64,000 nucleotides of DNA from Polyangia bacterium (GTDB lineage Bacteria > Myxococcota_A > Polyangia > Nannocystales > Nannocystaceae), in contig JAUIFF010000022.1 of the NCBI GenBank assembly GCA_030429545.1, forward strand, positions 94,010 to 158,009, in the 5' to 3' direction. Position 1 is the first letter of the stretch. Each line of letters starts with the position of its first letter. The translations under genes were made by a program, and so were the position numbers. Below, piece by piece: positions 33,739-44,029 of the stretch. Below the pieces are notes generated by a model. It did no database searches and was not told the DNA's origin. It was given only the letters and a program-made list of their open reading frames with translations.

Positions 33739-34431
33739 ATGCCGCAAACCGCCGTTGCCCTTCGCACCCTCATCGCCGCCGCAGTCGCCTTGCCCCTAAG
33801 CCTGAGCGCCTGTGGGGACAAGGACGGGTACAAGGGCAAGCCCAAGTCACCCGCTCGCAAATGGATCGACTCGCCCCAAAGTGGGAGCGCCGACGACAAG
33901 TTCATCAAGATTCCCAGCCTAGGGGTCACATTTGAGATCCCGGACACCCGCTACGTGTTCAAAAACTGCCACGAGCCGGCGCACAACCCCGAGCCACCCA
34001 ACGATTGGATCCCGCTGGTGCGCTGCGCCTCCGAGGGCTTTGGTGGTGGCGATAGCGACTGGGAAGAAGGTGGCAGCGAGGGCTCCGAGGCCGAGGCCAT
34101 CGCGATGACCTTTTACATCACCCCCAAGGAGCGCCCGATTGACGAGCGCGCGGTTGCCTATTTCCGCACGCAGTACCAATCGGCCGGACTCACGGTCAAC
34201 GAGCTCAGCTACAACGACGACTATCACAACAAGCGGGGCATCTACGCCGAGTTGCAGGCGCCGAGCGAAGACTCGGCCAACCCGGCGACGGAGATCGTCC
34301 AGTTCATGTTCCCCTACAAAGATGTCGTGTTGATCGCCCGCATGGAGTACCCGTTCGGCGACACCCGCAGTGTGTCGACCGACTGGTCTGCCATCATGTG
34401 GTACTTCAACTTCGAGATGCCCGCCGGCTGA
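33739..34431 (+). CDS. Lipoprotein of unknown function
   Basis: A 230-residue exported protein. The signal ends with the lipobox L-S-A-C (Cys 25). The mature part has a segment IKIPSLGVTFEIPDTRYVF, a Gly/Ser/Glu-rich insertion and a C-terminal alpha/beta region with QFMFPYKDVVLIARMEYPF, somewhat like small surface domains that interact with membranes, but I recognise no family. The start at 33739 follows GGAGAG by seven bases. A terminator-like hairpin lies after the stop. Confidence 0.7.
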   Translation: MPQTAVALRTLIAAAVALPLSLSACGDKDGYKGKPKSPARKWIDSPQSGSADDKFIKIPSLGVTFEIPDTRYVFKNCHEPAHNPEPPNDWIPLVRCASEGFGGGDSDWEEGGSEGSEAEAIAMTFYITPKERPIDERAVAYFRTQYQSAGLTVNELSYNDDYHNKRGIYAELQAPSEDSANPATEIVQFMFPYKDVVLIARMEYPFGDTRSVSTDWSAIMWYFNFEMPAG

Positions 34432-34455
34432 ACCCTGGGCCAGCTAGCGCTGCTA

Positions 34456-34485
34456 CGGGTGGGCTTGCGGCCCGCCCGTTTTGTT
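34456..34485 (+). terminator. Intrinsic terminator after the unknown lipoprotein gene
   Basis: CGGGTGGGC (34456-34464) pairs with GCCCGCCCG (34470-34478), followed by TTTTGTTT. A GC-rich stem with a short T-run 25 bases past the stop at 34431. Confidence 0.75.
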
Positions 34486-34560
34486 TGGTGCCTAACAAGC
34501 GCGCGAATGACCTGGCATTTTCGTGGCGCGTCGCAAACCGATCGCGGGCGATGGCCGTTG

Positions 34561-34575
34561 TAGGCTGACGACGTG
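34561..34575 (+). promoter_or_regulatory. -10-like TAGGCT six bases before a GTG start
   Basis: TAGGCT at 34561-34566, six bases, then GTG at 34573. It has the same spacing as at 1135, 22346, 44863 and 57045 and no ribosome site is visible, fitting a leaderless transcript. Confidence 0.4.
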
Positions 34576-36018
34576 GGCGCAACCTGGACACGACGGCGGT
34601 GGCTTTGCGCAGGCGCTCCCGGATTGGCGATATTGGCATCGTCGGCATGCGGGCGCTCGCCGACCGACAGTCCCGAGGTCGCCGCGGGGCCTGAGCCCGC
34701 GGTTCCCGAGATTGCGCCCCTGCCACAGTTGCACATTCAAGTACCCCAACATACGGGCCCGCGGGGGTATGCCGGCGAGGCTGCCCTGGCGATGGTGCTC
34801 GCCGCGGACGGCCAGGTGGTCAAGGCCGCCGACGTGTTTGACCACAGCGGTATCGACCCCACCCTCGGTCGTGGATGCACGCCGGCCGAGTTGCAGCAGG
34901 CGGGCCTGGACATGGGCTACTCCGGTAATCTCTTGCAAGTACAAGAAGACCGCGAGGACGCGCTGGCCCAGATTGTCGCGACCTTGCAAACCCAGCGCCC
35001 GGTGTTGCTCGAAGTCGAGGTCGAGCCAAACCTCGCGTTTGCCGACCCGCGCCCGCGGGCTGCCTGGGTTGTCATTACCGGTACCCGCGAGCAAAACCTG
35101 ATTTTCCACGACCCCGGCAATACCGACGGTATCGACCGCGAAGTTGCGGCGGCCGAGTTGTTGACCCCGGGCAAGCATTACTTGCCGATACAAAAAACTC
35201 GAAGCCCGACGCTGCGCAAGTCCGAGGCCGACCACCGCCCGTTTGCCTTCTCCCGCCGGATTCGCCGTTTGCGTCAGGAGGTGGCCCCACACGGTCTACA
35301 CGTCACCATGGAGGAGCCGTTTGTGGTTGTTGGCGACGCCCCGCCCGAACAACTGCAGCGCTACAGTACCCGGATTGTGCGCTGGGCCGTCGACCTGTTG
35401 CGCAAGGCCTACTTTCGCCGCGATCCCCAGGCCCTCGTTGAGATTTGGCTACTCGGCGACGACACGAGTTATCGCCACTGGGCCGAAACACGCTGGGGGG
35501 ACCCACCCGACACGCCCTACGGCTACTACGACCCCGCGGCCGAAGTCCTGGTGATGAACATTTCAACCGGCGGTGGCACCCTTGTCCACGAGCTTGTCCA
35601 CCCGTTTATCGCCACCAATTTTCCGCGCTGTCCCAAGTGGTTCGACGAGGGACTGGCATCGTTGTATGAGCAATCAGCTGAGCGGGACGGCCAGATCGTC
35701 GGGCTCACCAACTGGCGTCTGGCCGGCTTGCAAGAGGCGATCGCGGCCGGCACGTTGCCGACGTTTCACACCCTGTGCCACACCGCAAATCGGTTTTATA
35801 GCGACGACCCGGGCACCAACTACGCACAGGCGCGGTACCTGTGTTACTGGCTGCAACAGGCCGGGCTCCTGCACCGCTTTTATCACGCATTTGTCGCGGC
35901 CGTGGGCGAGGACCCCAGCGGTTACAAAACCCTGCAGTCGATCCTCGGCACCCGCAACATGACGGGTTTTCAGGCCCGCTGGGAGCGTGAAGTGATGCAG
36001 CTACGGTACCCGGCGTAA
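34573..36018 (+). CDS. Exported fusion of a degenerate C39-like domain and a zinc metallopeptidase
   Basis: A 481-residue protein with a twin-arginine-like start TRRRWL and a lipobox-like S-S-A-C (about 24-27). Residues about 50-210 look like a peptidase C39-type papain fold (Q...GY.GEAALAMVL, then WVVITGTREQNLIFHDP), but the nucleophilic Cys is not in place, so this half is probably non-catalytic. The C-terminal half has the zincin motif HELVHPF (His residues near 340 and 344) and a downstream Glu in FDEGLASLYE, as in gluzincin/DUF1570-like peptidases. A binding domain plus a protease is a reasonable reading. The GTG start at 34573 follows a -10-like box. Confidence 0.75.
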   Translation: MGATWTRRRWLCAGAPGLAILASSACGRSPTDSPEVAAGPEPAVPEIAPLPQLHIQVPQHTGPRGYAGEAALAMVLAADGQVVKAADVFDHSGIDPTLGRGCTPAELQQAGLDMGYSGNLLQVQEDREDALAQIVATLQTQRPVLLEVEVEPNLAFADPRPRAAWVVITGTREQNLIFHDPGNTDGIDREVAAAELLTPGKHYLPIQKTRSPTLRKSEADHRPFAFSRRIRRLRQEVAPHGLHVTMEEPFVVVGDAPPEQLQRYSTRIVRWAVDLLRKAYFRRDPQALVEIWLLGDDTSYRHWAETRWGDPPDTPYGYYDPAAEVLVMNISTGGGTLVHELVHPFIATNFPRCPKWFDEGLASLYEQSAERDGQIVGLTNWRLAGLQEAIAAGTLPTFHTLCHTANRFYSDDPGTNYAQARYLCYWLQQAGLLHRFYHAFVAAVGEDPSGYKTLQSILGTRNMTGFQARWEREVMQLRYPA

Positions 36019-36030
36019 ATTATCAACTGG

Positions 36031-36066
36031 CAAATTGCAAACGCCCCGCCGCGTGCGACGGGGCGT
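36031..36066 (-). terminator. Terminator hairpin at the end of the VOC lipoprotein gene
   Basis: ACGCCCCG (36041-36048) pairs with CGGGGCGT (36059-36066). On the minus strand it is followed by TTTGCAATTTG. It closely repeats the element at 8355-8384 and again separates convergent genes. Confidence 0.6.
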
Positions 36067-36084
36067 GCGTTGACTACGTTGTAT

Positions 36085-37197
36085 TTACAAGCTCGCTGGG
36101 GCGGCGGCGGCCTCGGCCTTCATCCGCTCCTGCATCTGCTCGGGCGTGAGGTCTTCTTTGTGGGTGGCGATGCCCCACATAAACCCGGCCGGGTCGATAA
36201 AGGCGCCGTAGCGGTCGCCCCAGAACATGTCACGCGGTGCAAACATCGTGGTGGTGCCCTCGGTCGCGGCCTTGGCAAAGGCAGCGTCGGCATCCTCGGT
36301 GTAGTGCATCAACGAGATTGGCGAGCCGCCGAGGGTTTTGGCCGACTTGCTGCCGGGCATCTTGGGGAACTCGTCGCTCACCATCAAAAACGAGTCACCG
36401 ATCTTGAGCTCGGCATGCATGATTTTGTCCTTGCCCGCCGGCATCCGCATGAACTCTTCGGCGGCAAAGGCAGCCTTGTAGTACTCGATGGCCGCGGCAG
36501 CGTTGTCACAGGTGAACGCCGGGGTCACGGTGTGGTACTTGGCCGGCTTTTTCTCGGTGGCCGGTGTACCTACAATTTTTTTCCATTTTTTGGCCGCCTT
36601 CTTCGGGTTTTTGACCTTGGCGACGATCGCTTGGCGTTGTTGCATCTGCTCGGGGGTAAGGTCCTCGGTGTGGACCGCAACCGACCAGCTCAGGCCATAG
36701 GGGTCGACAAAGCTGCCGTAGCGGTCGCCCCAAAACATGTCCTCAACCGGCATCTCGGCGGTCGCCCCCGCAGCGAGAGCGGCGGCATGGACCGCGTCGG
36801 GATCGTCGACGTACACCATCAATCCGCCCGGGCTGCCGCCTAGGGTGAGGGCAGACTTCATTTCGGCGCTCTCACGGGCGATCATAATGATCGAGTCGCC
36901 AATGAGGATCTCACCGTGCATGGTTTTGCCGTCGGGACCTGGCATCGTGTACCGCTTTTGCGCGCTCAAGGTCTTGGCATAGAAGTCCATGGCGGCGTCG
37001 ACATCGGGGACGACGATCGTCGGGGTGAGGGCAAAAAAGCCATCGGGAATCGGTTTGGCGGGCTCGGGCTCGGGCTCGGGTTCGGGCTCGGGGGCGGGTT
37101 GTGCCACCGGTTCGGGCGGGGTGGTGTCGGGTTTGGTACCCGCACAGGCGGTAACGAGGCCGAGGGTGACAAGAACTGCTGCACGTGTGAATTGCAT
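36085..37197 (-). CDS. Lipoprotein with two VOC (glyoxalase/PhnB-like) domains
   Basis: A 370-residue exported protein. The signal ends V-T-A-C (Cys 18), followed by a Pro/Glu repeat linker (about 28-47). Two related VOC domains follow (about 55-175 and 225-350), each with MHGEILIGDSIIMI or MHAELKIGDSFLMV and the repeated MFWGDRYGSFVDPYG / MFWGDRYGAFIDPAG, then SWSVAVHTEDLTPEQM. The architecture is that of PhnB-type proteins, usually cytoplasmic; export is unusual. Metal ligands are plausible but activity is unknown. The start at 37197 has TGGAG upstream. Confidence 0.82.
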   Translation of the reverse strand: MQFTRAAVLVTLGLVTACAGTKPDTTPPEPVAQPAPEPEPEPEPEPAKPIPDGFFALTPTIVVPDVDAAMDFYAKTLSAQKRYTMPGPDGKTMHGEILIGDSIIMIARESAEMKSALTLGGSPGGLMVYVDDPDAVHAAALAAGATAEMPVEDMFWGDRYGSFVDPYGLSWSVAVHTEDLTPEQMQQRQAIVAKVKNPKKAAKKWKKIVGTPATEKKPAKYHTVTPAFTCDNAAAAIEYYKAAFAAEEFMRMPAGKDKIMHAELKIGDSFLMVSDEFPKMPGSKSAKTLGGSPISLMHYTEDADAAFAKAATEGTTTMFAPRDMFWGDRYGAFIDPAGFMWGIATHKEDLTPEQMQERMKAEAAAAPASL

Positions 37198-37481
37198 GGG
37201 TTTCTCCAGACCCGCGACACGGCGGGGCTGCGGAGGCTGCCAGAGGTGTCGTTGTATGTCCACCCAAGTGGGCGAGCGACAAACGTCCCGATGCCTAGCG
37301 GCAAGTTGTGGATACACAATGTTCTAGGGAGCAAACAGCGGTCCCGGGCGATCACAAAACCACCCGTGAGGTATCCCGTGATGCAAGTTGGGACGTGGTC
37401 TCTGGGCCCCATCTGGGCCCTACCAGCAACAGTTGCGGTTGTACGTGCAAATTCTCGCCGGCGAATTTTCGGGTGCCAAGA

Positions 37482-39494
37482 CTAGCGAACTGCGGCCGCC
37501 ACATTGCCGCCGTCGACCGTAATCACGGCGCCAGTTGTGCTCGGGGCGCGGGCCAAAAACACAAACGCCTCGGCGACGTCGTCGGCCAGTACTTCGCGGG
37601 CGAGCAGGTTGGAACAAAAATATGCATCTGCATCGAGTCCACGGGCCTGGGCCCGGGTCGCCACCACCTCGGGCGGCAGCAGGCCGGTGCGCACGCGGTC
37701 GGCATTGACCGCACTGGCGCGGACATTGTGCGGCCCGCCCTCGAGCGCATATTGCTTGGTCAGGGCCAACAGCCCGGCCTTGGCCACCGCGTAGGGCCCA
37801 AACCCCTTGCCCGGGTTGAGGGCTGCCTTGGACACGTTAAACAGTAAAAAGCCGCCGAGTCCCTGGGCCTTGAACACTCGCATACTTGCAGCTGCAAGGT
37901 TTTGATGGCTGACCAGGTTGATGTCGAGGCTGTGGCGAAAGACCTCCTCGGGGCAACTGTCGATCGGGCTTTGTGGCGCGGTCCCAGCATTTGAAATCAC
38001 ACCGTCGAGGCCGCCAAACAACTCCACGGTTTGTTCGACACTCTCGGCAACCGCCTGGCGGTCGCACATATCCACCACGGCCCATCCGGCATGCAGCTCG
38101 CTGGCCACCTTGTGCAGGGCATCGCCGTCGCGGTCGACCAAAAACAACGAAGCGCCCCGGCGGGCAAACGCCCGGGCCGTGGCCGCGCCAATGCCCCGGG
38201 CAGCGCCGCTGATGTAGACGACCTTGCCGGCAAACTCCGGGAGTGCCTTTTTGCCGAGTTTGGCCTGCTCGAGCGACCAGTACTCCATGTCAAAGATGTC
38301 GAGGTCGGGCAGGGCTTGGTAGCGGCCAACTGCCTCGGCCTGGGTGATCACTGAAATTGTATGTTCATATAAATCGGCAGCAACCCGGGCGGCCTTGGGG
38401 GTTCGTCCCACACCGACAAGACCGATGCCTGGCAGCAACAGGACCCGCGGGTCGGGGTCGAGCGGCGTTTTTTGCACACCGCGAGCTGCCTGCATGGCCG
38501 CGACATAGTCCTTGTAAGTCCGGCGGTAGGCGGCCACGGATTGATCGAGGCGCTCACGGCTTGGCGGACAACTGGTGTCGACGATCAGCGGTTTTTGTTT
38601 GGTGCGAATCACGTGATCGGGGGTGACGGGCCCGCGGGTCGCCACGCTCTTGAGCTCGGGGTCGTCGACAAAGGCACGGATCGCCGGGGCGTTGCGCACA
38701 GCAAACACATAGGGCGTGGGCCCCAGTGCGCCGCGCAAAACCGGGGCCCACTCGCGGTAGTTCGCCGGCACCGAAACCGCTGTGATCGCCCGTCGACGGC
38801 CGCGTGCCAAGAACTCCTCACACCGGGTGACCGCCGCAATATGGCGCTCGTAGCTTTGCTGGGCAGTCTCGCCAAACGTAAAAAGTCCATGCTGCAGCAA
38901 CAATAATCCCTCGCATGCCGGGTGTTGTTCATAGACCTCGGCCGCGAGTTTGGCGAGGGCAAAGCCCGGCATGATGTAGGGGACAAGTGCGAGTTTGTCA
39001 CCGTGGATCTCCCGGGACATCGCCTCGGCCTCGGGTTGGTCGACGGTCGCCAACACGGCATCGGCATGGGAGTGGTCGATAAACTTGTGCGGCAAAAAGG
39101 CGTGCAGCAGGGTTTCGACCGAGGGGTTGGGTGCACTTGCATCGAGCATGCGGATCCGCGCTGCGTTGACCATTTGCTCGTCGCTGAGCTGCTCACGCAC
39201 ACGGAGAGCCTGCAGCGAACTCAGCCGCAGGGCGGGAAATCCCGGCGGCTCGATCGATTTGAGATCCCAACCACTGCCCTTGACGCACAGGACTTCGAGC
39301 GGCTGCCCGAGGTCGTCGCGCATCTCGGTTTTGACGGATGTATTGCCCCCGCCGTGAAGCACCAAGTCGGCCTGGCGACCGAGCAGGCGCGAGCTGTACA
39401 CCCGCAGCGCGAGGTCGCGGCCACAACCCGGGTAGGTAGCGGTGTAGTGGGCAACAGCTGCTTCGGCGTCGGACGGTGACCATGCGCGATCCAT
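37482..39494 (-). CDS. Class II aldolase/short-chain dehydrogenase fusion (rhamnulose-1-phosphate aldolase type)
   Basis: A 670-residue bifunctional enzyme. The N-terminal half (to about 400) is a class II aldolase/adducin fold with the zinc motif DHSHADAVLATVD, GGNTSVK and LLLLQHGLFTFG. The C-terminal half (about 420-670) is a short-chain dehydrogenase with ISGAARGIGAATA, a catalytic Tyr/Lys in YAVAKAG and SNAGTA. Fusions of this build are annotated as rhamnulose-1-phosphate aldolase/alcohol dehydrogenase in deoxy-sugar breakdown. No other sugar genes are nearby, so the substrate stays open. It is read on the minus strand, divergent from the FHA gene. Confidence 0.85.
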   Translation of the reverse strand: MDRAWSPSDAEAAVAHYTATYPGCGRDLALRVYSSRLLGRQADLVLHGGGNTSVKTEMRDDLGQPLEVLCVKGSGWDLKSIEPPGFPALRLSSLQALRVREQLSDEQMVNAARIRMLDASAPNPSVETLLHAFLPHKFIDHSHADAVLATVDQPEAEAMSREIHGDKLALVPYIMPGFALAKLAAEVYEQHPACEGLLLLQHGLFTFGETAQQSYERHIAAVTRCEEFLARGRRRAITAVSVPANYREWAPVLRGALGPTPYVFAVRNAPAIRAFVDDPELKSVATRGPVTPDHVIRTKQKPLIVDTSCPPSRERLDQSVAAYRRTYKDYVAAMQAARGVQKTPLDPDPRVLLLPGIGLVGVGRTPKAARVAADLYEHTISVITQAEAVGRYQALPDLDIFDMEYWSLEQAKLGKKALPEFAGKVVYISGAARGIGAATARAFARRGASLFLVDRDGDALHKVASELHAGWAVVDMCDRQAVAESVEQTVELFGGLDGVISNAGTAPQSPIDSCPEEVFRHSLDINLVSHQNLAAASMRVFKAQGLGGFLLFNVSKAALNPGKGFGPYAVAKAGLLALTKQYALEGGPHNVRASAVNADRVRTGLLPPEVVATRAQARGLDADAYFCSNLLAREVLADDVAEAFVFLARAPSTTGAVITVDGGNVAAAVR

Positions 39495-39636
39495 AACGCC
39501 AATACACCCGGTTTGTCGTGACGTGTAAACCCCATTTGAGGTGTGTTTCGAGCGGTCCCCGTCGTTGCCAATGGAGGGGCGGGTTTGGCCATTTTCCGCG
39601 TGCGAGAAAACCCCGGTCGACCGCGAGGTTGTTCGC

Positions 39637-39651
39637 TACCCTGCTTGGGCG

Positions 39652-39654
<3 letters not shown>
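39637..39654 (+). promoter_or_regulatory. -10-like TACCCT nine bases before the FHA gene
   Basis: TACCCT at 39637-39642 and ATG at 39652. This supports 39652 rather than the upstream ATG at 39541 as the start. Confidence 0.35.
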
Positions 39655-40662
<1,008 letters not shown>

Positions 40663-40702
40663 CGACGGCCTTCGACACTCTTGTATCAGCAGATAGTCGC
40701 GC

Positions 40703-42496
40703 TCAGTGTTGCAACCCGAGGGGATGGGCGTATGAGGCCGCTTCACCGTAGCCATAAAGCGAGGCGCCAAACGGTGCATCGCTGGTGAGTCGGTGGCTAC
40801 CGGGATTCACCGCCACATAGCTCACTTCGTATTGCGTACCAACACTCGACCACGGGCCAACGGCGACCCCGTCGAGCAACACCGGGCCGGCCAGCAGCGG
40901 GCGGATGAGCTGGACGGTTTGCCAGGCATAGCTGGTCGGGGCCGTAAATGCGTAGCTATGGGCCCACCGGTCGGGCGCGAGCAACTGCACCATCGCCGGG
41001 TCACCGAGGCCGAGCGGTTGCCCACCTTCGAGGTACTGCACGCCTAAAATCGGGTGATTGGCCGAAATTTCATAGTGCTGACCCACCTCCCCGACCCAGG
41101 CAAACCACTCGCCTCGGCCGAGGTGCACCGGGGTGCCGGAGGGTGGCGGGTGGATCGAAACGAGGGTGTCCTGTTCGCCGGCGAGCACCCGATAGTGAAA
41201 GTGCTCGTCACCGCGGATAGGTGCATGTACAGCGAGTGTTTGGGTCGACCACAACATCTGCGGCAACATCTGCTCACTCAAGTGATCGCAGTGATCGATC
41301 GCAGCCGGCACATTGACGCATTCAGCCGCGGCGATCACCACGACGGGTTCGCTGCTATCGACCTGTGTCCCAGTGAGGTCACCGCTACCTTCGGCCTGCA
41401 CTTGGAGCACCTCAAACTGCCCAAGGGTTGCGTGGCCAACCTGGCCGGGGACAATTGCAGGTACATTCACTCCCGGGCTTGTCGGTGCGGTCGGACGAAA
41501 CGTCACCTCGGTGTTAGCGGCGAGGGCGACGACCATAAAGTAGCTGGGGTGGGACCCATCGGCATCGCCGTAGGAGGCAACGAGATGGCGTTTGCCGAGG
41601 TTGTGGCGCGGCAGCAGCAGCGAGGCGTCGTTCGAGCCGTCGGCCTGACCTGGCCCGTGCAGGCTGGCGGTGACCGGAACATTGCTGCGAATTCGATAAA
41701 GACCGCCCTTGCGCTGCAGCGACTGGCCGTCGATGACCTCGGTATTCAGCGCGATTGTTGTATGACCACCAGGCTCGACAATGGTGGTTGGCAACGGGAC
41801 CGCGGTCTGCGTACCCACCGGCACAAACGCGAGCTCGAGTGTGGCTTGGTGGAGGGGCGAGGGGTTGGTGATGATCGCGACATCGTCGACATTGGCGTCG
41901 AAGTTGTCGAGCGGGAGGGCAAAAAACTCACAGCCCTCGGCCGAGCCCTGGGCAGCAGCCTGTGCACATACATCTTCGCACCAGTTGTCGGCACATGCGT
42001 GGATTGGGCCACACGGGTGGGGGGCGCCGTAGCCGGTGCCGGCGTCGTTGCACACCGCCATGTGCTCGGGATCGAGGCAGATCGTTGAGCCCGGCTCACA
42101 GGCCGGTACACAGGCCCCCTCGCTACAGATCTGACCGTCGGGACAGTCTACGGGATCAAACGTAATGCAGTTGTCCGAGCAGACTTCGATTTGCGGTCCG
42201 TCGCAGGCCCCCGAGAGCTCACCGGGGGTGCAGCTACAACCAATCGATTCTTCACCGGTACTCGACCCGGTCGACGTTGGCCAGGAGGTTGGGTCAACAC
42301 TTGGATCAACGCTTGGGTCGCCTGTGGGCAAGCCGGAGGTCGAGGTGGTTGGATCTCCGTCGCTTGGGTCGCCGGTCGAGCTTGACTCCGACGATTGGGC
42401 GGAGTCCGACCCGGGCATGTCAGGCGAGGATTCGGGGACACAGGCCAGGGCGAGACAGGCTCCCGCGACATAGGCTAGCGACCTGCGAATGACCAC
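40703..42496 (-). CDS. IgGFc-binding-like surface lipoprotein (paralogue)
   Basis: A 597-residue exported protein. From the GTG at 42496 the signal MVIRRSLAYVAGACLALAC ends in a lipobox. A Ser/Thr/Asp/Pro linker with repeated DPSVDP, a Cys-rich joint and a long IgGFc-binding-like region (about 200-590) follow, with DASLLLPRHNLG and VVVIAAAECVNVPA resembling the protein at 27196, but without its DUF4215 repeats. The open frame extends to 42634; the shorter form gives a proper signal peptide and has TATTGA seven bases upstream. A role in surface binding is inferred. Confidence 0.82.
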   Translation of the reverse strand: MVIRRSLAYVAGACLALACVPESSPDMPGSDSAQSSESSSTGDPSDGDPTTSTSGLPTGDPSVDPSVDPTSWPTSTGSSTGEESIGCSCTPGELSGACDGPQIEVCSDNCITFDPVDCPDGQICSEGACVPACEPGSTICLDPEHMAVCNDAGTGYGAPHPCGPIHACADNWCEDVCAQAAAQGSAEGCEFFALPLDNFDANVDDVAIITNPSPLHQATLELAFVPVGTQTAVPLPTTIVEPGGHTTIALNTEVIDGQSLQRKGGLYRIRSNVPVTASLHGPGQADGSNDASLLLPRHNLGKRHLVASYGDADGSHPSYFMVVALAANTEVTFRPTAPTSPGVNVPAIVPGQVGHATLGQFEVLQVQAEGSGDLTGTQVDSSEPVVVIAAAECVNVPAAIDHCDHLSEQMLPQMLWSTQTLAVHAPIRGDEHFHYRVLAGEQDTLVSIHPPPSGTPVHLGRGEWFAWVGEVGQHYEISANHPILGVQYLEGGQPLGLGDPAMVQLLAPDRWAHSYAFTAPTSYAWQTVQLIRPLLAGPVLLDGVAVGPWSSVGTQYEVSYVAVNPGSHRLTSDAPFGASLYGYGEAASYAHPLGLQH

Positions 42497-42630
42497 AGGT
42501 TGATCAATATGCACCCCTGAATAGTGAGCCCATCGCCTGCGAACAGCAAGCTGTCTGCAATAGGAGCCGCTGCGCAGGATTCTCCACAAGCAGGGTGAAA
42601 GCGGGCATTTTCCTGCACGGGCTCGAAAAT

Positions 42631-42651
42631 ACATGTCTAAAAGAGCATGTT
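42631..42651. promoter_or_regulatory. ACATGTC...GCATGTT dyad upstream of the IgGFc-like paralogue
   Basis: Seven-base arms (42631-42637 and 42645-42651) around a 7-base A-rich spacer, about 135 bases before the start at 42496. It matches the dyad at 29353-29372 in arm sequence and layout. Confidence 0.45.
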
Positions 42652-42765
42652 TTTGCGTTATCGACCGGCTGGCAGGTTCAGGCGTGTATGTGGGCTCACC
42701 TACGGCGTCCGTAAAAATGATGTGTATTCAACAATATTAGCGAGCAGGTGCGCTTGTAGTTGCAA

Positions 42766-43608
42766 TTAGGTCGTCGATGATGGATCGCGCGAACGGATAT
42801 CGGCCTGGCGAGCGCGCCCCCGTGCCTGCAACCGCTTTTGGATAGAAGACGACAGCTGCGGCATCAGGTTGGCGACCTTGGCCAGCCATGCACGCGAACG
42901 CGGAAGGTGGATCTCGATGGGACGTTTGGCGAGCGCCCGCTCGATCGCCCGGCCAACTTCCTCAACCGTCAATGCCCGGTTCCCCGAAAACGTCAGCGAA
43001 GCTTCTTCGTGGCCCACCTGCAGATCGAGCATCGGCGTCTGCACGGCATCGGGACAGATCGTGGTGACAGCGACACCGTGATCGCGCAGCTCGAGGGCTG
43101 CCGCGACCGAGTAGGCCCGCACGGCAAACTTTGAGGCGCTGTACAGGCTGAGTCCCGGCACCGGCGACAGGCTCGCAAGCGAGGCGATGTTGATGATGTG
43201 GCCGTGCCCGCGGTCGGTCATATGACGGGCGGCCTGTTGGGTGCCAAATACGACCCCTTTGACATTGATATCGAGGTGGCGGTGGACGTCCTGCGAGGTC
43301 GCTTCGGCGACCCAGGCCGGGCGCAAAAATCCGGCGATGTTGAGGTGCACATCGATCCCACCTAAGGAGGCGATCGCTTGTTCGTAGGTCGTTTGCCAAC
43401 CTGCTTCGTCGACGACGTCGAGGCCGGCGAGGGTGACGAGCGATTCGGGCCAGTTGTGGGTCTTGGCTGCAGCTTCGAGGGCATCGCGGCGCAGATCGGT
43501 CGCCCACACCCGGTGTCCCTGCGCGAGTAGGCGCCCGGTGACGTGCAGACCGATGCCGCTCGCGCTGCCAGTGATAAAGACCCCGAGGGATTTCGCGTGC
43601 CTAGGCAT
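42766..43608 (-). CDS. Short-chain dehydrogenase/reductase
   Basis: A 280-residue NAD(P)-dependent oxidoreductase. The cofactor loop is TGSASGIG near residue 12, followed by NIAGF in place of NNAG, a catalytic Ser in NIASLASLSP, and YSASK (Tyr and Lys of the active site) near 150. Then come a PDAVQTPM stretch and a basic C-terminal extension of about 60 residues. All catalytic residues are present. The start at 43608 gives the usual short lead into the first strand; the frame is open to 43647. The substrate is unknown. It is divergent from the next gene. Confidence 0.85.
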   Translation of the reverse strand: MPRHAKSLGVFITGSASGIGLHVTGRLLAQGHRVWATDLRRDALEAAAKTHNWPESLVTLAGLDVVDEAGWQTTYEQAIASLGGIDVHLNIAGFLRPAWVAEATSQDVHRHLDINVKGVVFGTQQAARHMTDRGHGHIINIASLASLSPVPGLSLYSASKFAVRAYSVAAALELRDHGVAVTTICPDAVQTPMLDLQVGHEEASLTFSGNRALTVEEVGRAIERALAKRPIEIHLPRSRAWLAKVANLMPQLSSSIQKRLQARGRARQADIRSRDPSSTT

Positions 43609-43653
43609 GGCAACGTCTTTACCAGTTTCGCTGAGCTGTGACACCATGGGTCC

Positions 43654-43962
43654 ATGCGAAAGGCTGTCACCTCCATCCTGTTTGCTTTGAGCCTAGGCGT
43701 CGCGTTTTTTGGCTACAAAAATTCCCAGCCAAATGACGAGTTGTTGCTGCGCTCCAAAACAAAAGCCTGCGGCAGTGTCGACGGGTGCCAGGTTGAGGGC
43801 GATATGCCGCACACTCGCCGCACCAGTATTTTTGGCCACGAGTACGAGTGGAACACCACCAAGGGCTCGGTCAAGGTCGCATGCAAACCCGAGTTTTTCT
43901 TGGTCGGCAATTTTATCTGCGAGAGTGTCAACGCCGCGGCGGGAACCGACCCGGTGAGCTAA
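43654..43962 (+). CDS. Small exported protein of unknown function
   Basis: A 102-residue protein. Residues 5-22 form a hydrophobic signal or anchor. The mature part has four Cys (two close together in ACGSVDGCQVEGD, then CKPEFF and ICESV), suggesting two disulfides in the periplasm. I recognise no family. It is divergent from the SDR gene with almost no gap, so the two may share control signals. Confidence 0.6.
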   Translation: MRKAVTSILFALSLGVAFFGYKNSQPNDELLLRSKTKACGSVDGCQVEGDMPHTRRTSIFGHEYEWNTTKGSVKVACKPEFFLVGNFICESVNAAAGTDPVS

Positions 43963-44029
43963 CGCGACTTTCTATGTAGATGCACCGAAAATTGGCGTGT
44001 TCACAGGGCCAACTCGGTGCAATTACACG

